Shown: positions 16,146 to 26,425 of the stretch, piece by piece
How the letters are laid out: the number at the start of each line of letters is the position of its first letter
Numbering within the stretch: the first letter of the stretch is position 1
NCBI GenBank assembly: GCA_003952965.2
Contig: CM025852.1
Location: forward strand, 26,577,457 to 26,641,456
Reading direction: 5' to 3'
DNA: 64,000 nucleotides
From: Morella rubra
Taxonomy: Eukaryota > Streptophyta > Magnoliopsida > Fagales > Myricaceae
Made by a program: the position numbers and the translations under genes
The notes under the pieces: generated by a model
What the model saw: the letters and a program-made list of their open reading frames with translations, nothing else
Database searches by the model: none
What the model was told of the DNA's origin: nothing

Positions 16146-18414
16146 GAGCATTATTAGCACCTTCTTCATATCTGGATCTCTACTTTAACCAAAAAATGCA
16201 CTTCTCTATTTTAATTACTAACTTTTTAAAAACATCCCCAGCAGCTTATCTATTTTAACTATCTACTTTTACTATTCTATTTAAATATTATTTTTAAAGA
16301 TTTCTCTATTCTTTCTTTAACATTTTATTTTTTGAATATTCGTTTTATTTAACGGAATATTTGTCTTATCCTAAAAAATCTAATTTTTAAAATTTTATCT
16401 TTTTCTAACAGTCATATTTTTTAAATGTTGTCTTATTCCAACGGTCATATTTTTAAAATTTTGTCTTATTCTAACGGTCATATTATTTGAAATTTGTCAT
16501 TTTCCCAACGGTCATATTTTTTTAAAAATGTATTTATGCTTTCAATATAAATAAGACCATTTGCTCTCCAATAGTCATTCACCTCACCCAAGATTTATTT
16601 TCATCCTACCTACCTCTATAGAGAAGTTGCTACCCCGTGTTGATTTCTTAGTGTTGTCCACATGAACTTGGGGTTGAGAGTGGGCAATCGACATCGAAAC
16701 TTGTTGAGATTGATCCAAAAATGAGTTGTCCATGTTAGCATCTCCTTGTAAAAGCTCAATGAAGGATGTATCACCTTGCTCTTGGGAATCCATCCTAATA
16801 AAAGCACGTAATAGTAAATGATAGATCTAACTACAAGCGGCACTTGTAAATTAGCAGATGAATCAATAAACAAGAACCAATATGTAACTAAAGATGAGGG
16901 CAACCTGAAACTAATTTTGTTTGTCTCGGCAACCATCCTAAATAATTGAACGCAAAACGTAATTGCACTAAAAGACAAAGAAGATCGACCAAGCAAAGCC
17001 AAGATCAGCAACTGAATTGAAAATCCAAACGCAAAAAGTAAAAAAGCAAAGAAGGCAATAATGTTGTATCGATCCTCTGACTGGCCCCAGTCCCCAAATA
17101 ATTGAACTAAAAGACAAAGAAGATCAACCAAGCAAAGCCAAGGTCAGCAACTGAATTGAAAATCCAAATGCAGAGGCAACAGCAATGGAATTGTAGATAA
17201 AGGAAGCATCTAAGCAACTATAAAAATAAAAATTCATCGGTCTGGTTGGCAGCAAAGTAAGTGCAGGAAAAGTAAAGAACAAGCTATGAACCCCTGATCT
17301 CAATTTCCTTTTAGTGTACATTATTTTTTTTTCCTAATTTTGCTTGTCTTGGCAACAAAACAGAGGCTGTCACAACAGCCAAAGTCTACATCCTAATTTT
17401 GTTTGTCTCGGCAACCATCCTAATTTTGGAAAATCATAGGTTGAATTCCTCTATTGAAAACTATGATGGTGCTTTCTTTCCTACAGAAATCTACTGAAGT
17501 ATGAAGGGAACGAAAGAAAACGTTGGTTTGGTTACATCAAGAGAGAGGCGCGCCCAACCACCAAGAATTTGATGGCAGAATTTTTTTTTCATGGTGGTTG
17601 AATTGCTGAGCTGAGCTTTTTCTCTCTTCACAAGGCAACTAGAAATTTGACACCACCCTAAAAGTCTGTTTACTACTGCCAGTGACAATACTCCATACAC
17701 TTAAACTATCAAGAATTTATAGTAAACATGCAGTAGCCGTTTTATACACGCTTATCTGACCTGAGCAATTTAGGTCCATCTTAGTTGGTTCACCTAATAA
17801 TACCTTAACGTCTTCGAAGACAAAAAGGATATCAGACGTAGGTCCCATTTTTAAGCCACTAATTCATAGAAGTAGTGGAATTAGAAATAACTGCAGTGGA
17901 CACAAAACATTGGGAAAGAAATTGTATGCCTGGAATAGCAAGAACTAAGATTCCAGATTCTCTGTCTCTTTCTCCCCCCCCAAAACGCACCAAAACTCAG
18001 AAAATCAGCCCCCAAACCGCACCAGAGAGAGAGAGAAAATTAGATCTGGAGACCAAAGAGAGAGAGAGAGAGAGAGAGTGAGAGCTGAGAGATTACCTTG
18101 TCAAGTGGAGACCAGCGAGAGAGCTTAGATGGAGACCAGAGATGGAGCGTCGGAGACCACAGAGGGAGAGAGGGAGAGTTGGGAGACGAGGGAGAGAGAG
18201 AGAGCGTGAGTGGGAGAGAGAGAAAAATTGAAAGAAAAATTATATTATTATTTTAATATGAATAAATGAACAGTAATTATTTAAAAATATATAAATTATT
18301 AAATTTTTTATTAATTTTTATTAAAATAGATAAACTGCAAAACATACAATTTTTCGCTATTTAACTATATTAATTCTCTGTTTTAACTAAAAAGCTAAAA
18401 CAGAGAACCTGCTC
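16146..18414 (-). mobile_element. non-autonomous PIF/Harbinger-like element with ORF1 remnant
   Basis: The element is bounded by GAGCA at 16146 and its inverse TGCTC ending at 18414. It is flanked on both sides by TCA (16143-16145 and 18415-18417), a 3-bp target duplication as expected for PIF/Harbinger elements. The subterminal parts are AT-rich with recurrent tctattttaa-type motifs at both ends. Inside, on the minus strand at about 16600-16793, lies the beginning of the Harbinger ORF1 (Myb/SANT-like protein often mis-annotated as GST T3-like): MDSQEQGDTSF ... TRGSNFSIE. It stops at the point where the DNA-binding domain should begin. No DDE transposase is visible. Internal short duplications occur at 16972-17040 versus 17109-17175 and around 16911, 17338 and 17393. 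The right end carries GA-rich sequence including an (AG)n run at 18057-18079. Confidence 0.7.
16600..16793 (-). pseudogene. truncated Harbinger ORF1 (Myb/SANT-like) N-terminus
   Basis: About 60 residues starting MDSQEQGDTSFIELLQ and ending in TRGSNFSIE match the usual start of plant PIF/Harbinger ORF1 proteins, which continue into a trihelix/Myb-like domain and a NAM-associated C-terminal domain. Here the frame leaves homology after SIE and ends within the element's terminal sequence. An internal deletion has removed the rest. Confidence 0.65.
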
Positions 18415-18417
18415 TCA

Positions 18418-19246
18418 GTTGATATGGTTTTGCAGCTCAAAATTTAGAGGGAAAAAAACAAAAAAGACTGACTACAATATATTTTGTCTTCATTTCTATT
18501 TAGAAAGCGAAAAGTCTTGACCACGATCCAGATCTTCTCTTATTTCTAAGTCCATTACTTATCGAGGGCACAGACTTCGAAATTTTGATGGAATGGACTA
18601 TTAGTCAAGAGTCAAATGAAAAGAAAAGGAAACAAACACCAAGAGAAGAAAACTGATTAATCACTGCATAAATGTCCTAAGGATATGTATATGACGAACC
18701 TATATGATTGTCTTTTGATTCTTTACTCTTTATAAATTGTGGCCCCTTCACACAACTCTTACCTGATACCAAGAAACGTACATTTACTTCAGCTCTCTTT
18801 TGCTGTCCAGTTCTCTAAGCCATGGTTCTTCTTGATCACGTTCTTCTCACAAGTCCATGGTGTTCCGAGTCCCTTCACTTTAAGGGGCGGAGCAATGTTC
18901 ATGTTGGGCGGCACGTGAGAGCACCTTCTTTCAAGGGCTCCCATCATGAAGTGCTTGAAGGGAGAGATCAAGCCTCCGACTCTGCTGAAGGACAAACACG
19001 ATGGCCATTCCAAGCCTTCTACCATTTCAGGACCTCCATGTAGTTAAAAGAAAAGACTTCCTTCCTGATTTCATGTTTGGAGCCTCCACTTCTGCACTTT
19101 CGGTCTCTCTCCCTTCATATGCGTACATGCAGCATACATCCACGAGCACAAACACACGTACACACTAATGGCCATGTATAATAGCTTTCGTCTCTTTATG
19201 GGTATGAACCGTATGGTCCGTATCAGTAAGGTCGGCTTTGGTGCAG
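18418..19246 (+). other. 5' flank of GH1 pseudogene
   Basis: Contains a TATA-like TATAAAT (18731-18737) and, 85 bp downstream, an ATG at 18822 opening a 73-codon frame (MVLLDHVLLTSPWC...) that I do not recognise. It could be the decayed promoter and first exon of the GH1 pseudogene, but the frame shows no GH1 motif. Confidence 0.35.
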
Positions 19247-21864
19247 ACTGAAGGAGCAGGTGATGAAGGAGGTAGAGGGCCAGCAATTGGGATCGGTTTA
19301 TACAAGATGGAGTTGGAGATAGCCGATATGGACATCGCTGTGGATTCATATTACCGATACAAAGTATTTATGCTTGAGCCAGTGAATATTTGTTACAACT
19401 AGCAACAGTATTTAAATAAATCGAAGGAAAATATTCTGAACCAAATGAAAAGTGCTTATTTGATAAATATTGTCCCCCACTGCAATATGGAAAATACATG
19501 GACCCTTCAGTTATCTTGCGAACGATATCCAGGGTAGCTACCTAAGTGATTGGTAAGTATGACAAATTGCTCAAAGCATAAGTTCCTTTTTTTCTTTCTC
19601 ATTAATCTGGTTTCTTTTCTTTTTTTCCTGCATTATTCAGAATGTCTAATGGGATTCAAAGCTCTTTGATGACCATACCACCAATCTAGCTCGGTATAAT
19701 TAAGCTATATCGAATGCACTGCATTAAGTACTACTGTCGAAACAAAGAGATGAATTAACTAAAGACGGCTATTCTTTTTTACAGGAAGGTGTACAGCTGC
19801 TGAAGAACATGGGTGTGGATGCCTACAGGTTCTCCATTGTTTGGCCCAGGATACTGTCTAGTAATGTTCTGTGTGCTCCGCCTGGTTTCTAGGAGTCCCT
19901 GTTCCGATCTTATAATGGACTCAAAGCTTCTACATTATATATTAGTTTGTGTTTAATTCTTTTTGGGACCTCAAGCCAAGAAAGAGTATCATGGTTTCTT
20001 GAATGGCAGGATTGTGTACGCACCGCCCTTTCTTATACTACATACTCCAAATTTATTTAGAAACTTACTTAATCCATTGAAATTGAACTGTTTCATTGCT
20101 TTGTATACAATGTAGTGATGATTTCAAAAGCTATGCAGACCTATGTTTTCAAACCTTTGGAGATCGGTTGAACATTGGACAACAATCAATGAGCCAGAAT
20201 TTTTTGATCAGTATGGCTATTAAATGGGAAGTTCAAATTCAAACCCTAAACCTACTACAGAGCCCTATCTTCCTACTCACCACATCATACTAGCCCAAGC
20301 TGCTGCTGCCAAGCTATACAAGGAGGTGTATCAGGTAGTTCCTAAGCTCAAAGTTACTCGTCGCATGGTTCTTTTTTCATTATGTTACAAATTACTTTTA
20401 AAGGCTACACAAGGTGGTGAAATTGGAATTTCACTCATATGCTAATGGTTTGAACCACACCCACAGCATACCATGATAAAGATGCTGCAGAGAGAGCTGT
20501 GGACTTCTTGTTGGGATGGTAAGTTAACCTCTATTTACATGGACTTGTAACTGGTTGTCCTTGATACATGTCTCTTCCGCATTGTACCGGAAAGTAGATC
20601 GTACTGGAGGAGGTTCATGTTCTGCTAATCCATTAACTTTTGCCATTTGTGATGAAGGCTTTGGTTAGAAATGGGCTTCCAAAATTCTGTGAAGAAGAAA
20701 AACAGATTAGTTAAAGGTGCCTATGATTTTATTGGTATCAATTACTATACTTCACATTACGCAAGCACGCTTCCAATTGATGCTGATGACTCGCATCAAT
20801 GCCATGATCAGTACCAATATGTTGATCTGAAAGGTATATACTCCACATTAATGTCAATTGTAGATTATTATAGCTGTTCATAAACTTAGTATATGCAGGC
20901 ACATATAAGAATCTGAAGTTTTAAGGTACCTCTTTTGTTCTTGTCGCAGTAGACAGAAATGGAAGACCAATTGGAAAGCTGGTAAAAACTTAACAGTTGC
21001 AATGGTAACTGGTATCCTCCAAACCCGCTTATGATTGATTCCTTTTTTATGCAAAAAGTGAACAGTTTCATGCATTTATAAAGTTATGAGTAACATTTAG
21101 ATCATGAATTTTATGAAAAGGCATCTATGTCTTCAGTTTCCCGATCTAAATCTTATAGGTTGAATGGAGTGATGCAATTTACATTTATCCCGAAGGGCTA
21201 AGGGACATCCTTGTTCATCTCAAGAAGGACTATCAGAACCCCAAAGTATATGTAACTGAGAATGGTAAGTTGGTCGGTTCATTTGATATGAAGCAACTAT
21301 ATATGCAGTATATTTCTGTCTTTGATTTTCCATTTTGCGCCATGGAATTGGTGTTTCATTTTCAAATCAAGCTTTTTCAGGTTGCTGAATTAAGGTTGTT
21401 ATTGGGACAGGGGTTCCTTCAAAAAGGGATGACTCCACACCACTGGAGAAAGCGCTGGAAGATGATTACAGAATTGAGCACATTCATGGACATCTTTATG
21501 CTGTTAGAGAAGACAGGAAGTAAGCAACAATTAAACATTGCCTAAAGAATCATTGCACATTTTTATAAATATTCTAATCAAAGAACAACCTTACATAGAT
21601 TTCATAGATTTGGTTATACTGATGGTTTTATGGCCTAGTGAAAATAGAATCATGCTGCAAATCCTTGCATGTAAATCACTTCACATTCTGAGGTGGAGCA
21701 GGAAGGGAGCTAATGTGAAGGGATTTTTCATATGGTCATTGATGGACAACATGGAAATGGGATCAGGCTACAATGTTCAATTCGGGCTGAACTATGAGGA
21801 ATACCTGGACAACCTCAAACGTTACCCTAAGAAGTCGGCAAAATGGCTCCATTCTTTCTTTTAG
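19247..21864 (+). pseudogene. GH1 beta-glucosidase pseudogene
   Basis: Decayed GH1 exons keep their order: 19247-19364 (TEGAGDEGGRGPAI, then a 1-nt loss before the Trp), 19785-19860 (VDAYRFSIVWPRIL), 20116-20334 (TINEP motif across a frameshift, later an in-frame stop), 20403-20518 (GEIGISLIC then stop), about 20603-20836 (a 1-nt insertion, then [17 protein letters not shown]), 20950-20981, 21159-21264 (intact VYVTENG), 21411-21519, 21702-21864 ([20 protein letters not shown]). The exons that should carry the TLFHWD-type segment are missing between 19861 and 20115, and no signal-peptide exon is seen. With several stops, frameshifts and lost exons it cannot make a GH1 enzyme. It is diverged from the intact GH1 gene upstream, so it is not a recent copy of it. 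Confidence 0.88.
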
Positions 21865-22247
21865 GAATAAAGAGATCACTGAACTATTTTGAAAGGGCTC
21901 GATTGTGATCCAAGTGATGTGGTCATGTGCTTTCTTTTTTTATTGTTGGGTTCAGTTGTTGTGTTTTGCATGGTTCATTGAGGGTGGATGGATGGTATGC
22001 AACAATAATTGTTGAGGATAGGTCATCCTCTCTTTGGTTAACAGTCAATTCTCTACATCTTGTTAATTTTTCAGTTGACATCTACATGTTTAGATGTATA
22101 CATGATTTTCATAGACGAAAAACAAAATTACAGATCTGGTCAAATGATATACAAATCGAACATATTCATTGAGATTAGTCCAAAGACAAGAAATGAACGG
22201 AAGAGAAATGAAAGGAAAAGAAGAAACAAATATGCTCATGAGCTGCC
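21865..22247. other. convergent 3' flanks
   Basis: Lies between the GH1 pseudogene (+) and the O-fucosyltransferase gene (-); likely 3' UTR sequence. Nothing else recognised. Confidence 0.4.
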
Positions 22248-24928
22248 TCAAAATATGCCTGAGCTGTGTTGGCACATGCACTCGGGAACTGGGTATGCTA
22301 TCACATCCCGATCTCTCCTGTTAGTTCTCATCTCAGGCTGCCCCTGAGATTTTCTGTGCAGCCTCCTCATGATGATGCTGAATTCCGCATCAGAAATGGA
22401 GGTGTCTTCAAAGAAAGGAAACATTGATCGCTTATTTGGCTTTATATATTTCCGGTGCCCCACATAGGCACGGTGACCCTGTTAGTTTACAGTACAAAAC
22501 ACACTGACTCAAATGGTAATCCTTGTTGAGTAATATAACCCACATGCAATTGGTGAGGAATAATAATCGGGGGTGCCATACCCTCCCACGGTTTGGAGTT
22601 AATGTATTAAATAGTACTGGAGGTTTTAGCCACTTACTTGCATGGCTCTGCCCATATTTCCACCATGGGAAGGTACAAAGAGATCACTGCTCAGAGAGAC
22701 AATGTAGTCAATGGCAGCCAGAGCTGACGACCTATTAATGTATGGGGACAGTTCTTCATCCCGTGCCAAAGTTTCCTTTGTTACAAAATTTGGAAACTCT
22801 GCTACAAGTGGCTGCAGAGCCCGTTTGCCACCAAATGGCTCTCCTCCCGCACTGTAAACCCGTGCACTTCTGGGTGCTCCTAGGGCCTTTAGGAGCCTGC
22901 AGGAGCAGAATATTTGAAATTCTCCACAATTTTAGTCTTGAAAATCTTAATCACAGATGGGCCATATTAAGTTGCGAGTTCTTTATATACCTCGCCATTT
23001 CCAATGCAGTTAATGGGCATAGTCCAGCAAGTCGCCGCTGAATGTAGCTCATGTTTAACCGACCTGTCAGGTACTCAGGTTGAGAATCCCGAGCCTTACT
23101 GATAATGTCATCGTATTCTGCGCCTAAACCAGTCGGACATCCACTTCTGACCCACACATCCTTCTCTAGCCGGAGATGGAGTGCCATGTATGGTCCTTCA
23201 ATCCACATTCTCCTTGCAAGCCGATTTCCAAGTTCCCTAATAGGTGCTGCAAATCTCAATGCATGGAAAGCTACCTGTAATATGAAGATGAAACGGGACA
23301 TAATTAGGATACAAAACCATACTGATGGCTGTCTGATACGAATCTGTCTAATGGTTACTTATTGTGAATTTTACCTTACATCGAAGCTTTTGCAGATCTG
23401 AGGGAAGATTCTTGGAGAGTTTTGAATCTAACCCTTTTAACACGAGAACGCCATCTTCATTCAACTATATGAACCAACCAATTTGAGAAGTGTGAGGAGC
23501 AATGATTTCCCTTTCTCGGACAGTTCCAAAAATTGGTCAGAAATCTCAGATATGTATGGTTTCGAGCACCACTAAAACAAGTGTGGCTCACAATAAGTAC
23601 TTTTCTGAAGAAATGCATCTTGAACCCTGTAGTTCTCATTCTACATGAAGCATGGTCTTTTCATGTCACGAATTACCTCATTGGTGAAACATCAGACAAC
23701 ATACAGAGGAAACAATTTCCGTCAACGGAGAATTCCTTACCCGTCTAAAGAATCTGGAACGGATCCAAAGTGGAGAAACATCACGAGGGATCCTGGCTTC
23801 AACTGACTGTCTTGACATCAAATGCGTGGAAGGAAGAGATGATACAACTCGAACATCAGCTTGTAAAATCCTCTTGAAATGTTTAAAATCAAATATATCC
23901 GAAAATTCACTGTAATATCGCAAAAAAACAATCATTTATCGATGGGGATACGAAATTTCCTCCATGGGAGAACAAATTCAACCATTATATCGACAGATTG
24001 TAAAGAAATACTGCTTTTGTGACAAACTGAAGGGCTTCTTGGAGACAAAGAATGTGAACACTAAATCTTATCAAATTCTGAAAGAAATAATTCCCGGGAA
24101 AAAACTCCTTAGCTGACTAATAATCTAGTTTACTATATTGGGAAGTGTATTAATAAAAGAAAATAAGCAATCTGCAAATATCTAGATAGGTGAGTGCTGA
24201 AATTATATACATTCAGGGGACTAAACACAACAAATCCGGTTCGCATTTTTTATATTTTACCTTTCATCTCCCCAGATTAGATTAACCTGCAAGACTGGCA
24301 CAACCAACGCAGCTTCGAGAATTCTTGCAATAACAACCGCATCAATAATCTCATTTCTCTGTTGGTTCAGTCCCCCTGAAGCCACCACCACCAAGAACCT
24401 CCTCTTCTCGTTTGAAATCCTTGCAGATGCTTTCCGGTACCCAATACTGAAATCCAAGCATGGCCGATAGCCCTTCCCATCTGGTTGCTGCCAGAACTCT
24501 CTCTCCTCCTCAGAAACATTCCCAACAACCCCATGAGCAGGTAACGGCACCATCACACTGTTTGACAATGTTAGCTCGTCCTCATTGTCCAAAAAACTCG
24601 AAGCAAGCGACGCCAACATAATTGGAGAGTACGCTGCAGAAGAGGAAGAAGGAGATGAAAACGGTGATGAGGGAGAGATAAGAGAACACGAGGAGTCCAG
24701 GGAAATGGGCACGAAACAGAGAATCGAGAACCCCAAGAAGGTGAAGGAAAGCAGGAGAGAAAGAAAGAAGAGGGTGAAGTTTGGGGATACGCATAGCTTG
24801 TAGTTTCTTTGGTTTTTCTTGGGGGAGGAGACGAGGGAAGCCAACGGAGAAAGTGAAAGCAAGTGGTAAAAGAATGTTGGCGGGTTCACTGCGATGAAGG
24901 AGTTTTTGAAGTTTCTTGCTCTGGCCAT
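22248..24928 (-). CDS. O-fucosyltransferase family protein (GT106/DUF246 type), 566 aa
   Basis: Six exons on the minus strand: 24261-24928, 23741-23909, 23375-23464, 22991-23274, 22638-22896, 22248-22478. They join in frame to 566 residues. The N-terminus is cytosolic and basic, followed by one membrane segment (about residues 50-75, FTLFFLSLLLSFTFLGFSIL), as expected of a type II Golgi protein. Then come YRPCLDFSIGYRK, the donor-binding N-terminal part GGLNQQRNEIIDAVVIARIL, and the mid-domain strand YMALHLRLEKDVW. The C-terminal block contains VYSAGGEPFGG, RSSALAAIDYIV and FLPSHGGNMGRAM. These are family hallmarks of the plant O-fucosyltransferase-like group. Some members act in pectin or cell-adhesion glycosylation; the substrate of this one is unknown. 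The GA-rich leader lies just upstream of 24928. Confidence 0.92.
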
Positions 24929-26330
24929 GAAAGCCTGCTTTGTATTCTCTGCAACTAGAAAAAGAAAGAAAGAGAGGGAGAAGTAGAGATTTCGAAACAG
25001 AGCTAGCGAAGCTTATATGAGAAGCTATCTACAGAGTCTGAAACTTCAACAGTCTGAAGGCTAACAAGGAGCTACGTACTGGAATGAAGGTCAAATGTCT
25101 AGTCTACCTATGGTTTCAGTGGAACTATAGAGAGGATTCAAGAATACGGCAAGGGGCTTTTGGTCATAAAGAGTAATGCATGAGGAAACGGACGGTTTTT
25201 TCAGTTACACATTTCGTTTGATTTTCCCCGGCACAGAGCTAGTCCAGCTTACCTAATAACAAGCATAAAATACAGAATTTGAACCCTGAAATCTTCCAAG
25301 AATTCGAGCCATTTATACAAGTTAATGTGCAAAGGTCAAAGGCTACCAATAGAGTTGTTATCAAGTTCTTGTAAAATTTTTTTAGTCTATAATTCTGGTT
25401 GAGTTGAATATTCATCTAAATACCACATTTTTAGGTGACCTTTAAGAAAAAAAAAAAAAAAAAAAAAGGAGATTAGAATTAACTTGTATCCACTGGCCAG
25501 CAGTGGCCTTGAAGAGGCAAGGAATTAACTAGCATATTTTATATTCCCTTTGAGCAGAAGGGAAAGGAGGGAGCCAATCCTAGTTCCACTCTCTATAGTT
25601 TCGAAACTCTGAACTTAAATGATATCTGTGATGAGCGGCTACTGCACGTATTTAAAATTTACTGTAGCTTTTAGTACTCTAATGTGATTAGACTGGATCA
25701 TTAGAGAAATGAGGGAGCCAATCTTAGTTTGATTCCCCGTGATAAAATAAGTCTCAACTTAAATGATGCTTATCGTAAAAGATCGCTGCACATGTTTAGA
25801 GTTTACCATAACGTTAAGCCTTATAATCTGACTTAATCAAATTTGATATATTAAAAGAAAAAAAAAAGATATTAATATATAAAAGAATATATTAACGAAC
25901 AAGATTGATATAAAAAAATTAACAGTCATTCTCTCGTTTTGATTTAAATAAAAATAATACGAATAAAAAATTCAAAAAAAAAAAAGAGAAAACAAAATCA
26001 ATCAAGGAATGGAACCCGTTATATATCACAACGAATAAGCATCATATGCTAGAAATTAGAAAAGACTTGTGTCTTCCTAAACGAATAAGTTGTACCATAA
26101 AAGGCTTCATGCACAGTCGGAATACGGAAAAAAAAAAATTTATTTTAAGCATTAGTATAGTAATATTTGACGTGGCATCCTTAACAATATATAAAATGAC
26201 CGGAATCTCATCAATTATATGAATCAACCTTGCTTACCGTTTGATCACTCCCTTCATCGTACGTTAAACGCATCATAATGGGCCAGTTTGGCCCCATGGC
26301 CCAAATCATGTTCTTAATGCTCCATTCTGT
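24929..26330. other. divergent intergenic region with an old ~150-bp direct repeat
   Basis: The left end is the leader and promoter of the O-fucosyltransferase gene. The rest is AT-rich with several A-runs. Two diverged direct copies of a ~130-150-bp segment begin at about 25566 and 25710; both start gagggagccaatc and share acttaaatgat and a gctgca...gttta block. No gene is seen. Confidence 0.5.
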
Positions 26331-26337
26331 CCCCAAG

Positions 26338-26346
26338 TATATATAA
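26338..26346 (+). promoter_or_regulatory. TATA box of the aspartyl aminopeptidase gene
   Basis: TATATATAA lies 80 bp before the ATG at 26426, a normal plant spacing. Just upstream (26280-26305) are TGGGCC and GGCCCA elements of site II type, often found in plant housekeeping promoters. Confidence 0.6.
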
Positions 26347-26425
26347 CGGACGGCATGGTCCAAGAGGAGGCAGGCACAGAATCAATTTTACACGAAGCAA
26401 GCCCGCTGCGAAGCTCGTATAAGCC

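Noticed and set aside
16616..17131. 171-codon minus-strand frame with hydrophobic stretches
   Set aside because: It overlaps the Harbinger ORF1 start in another frame, has low-complexity hydrophobic content from AT-rich DNA, and matches no family.
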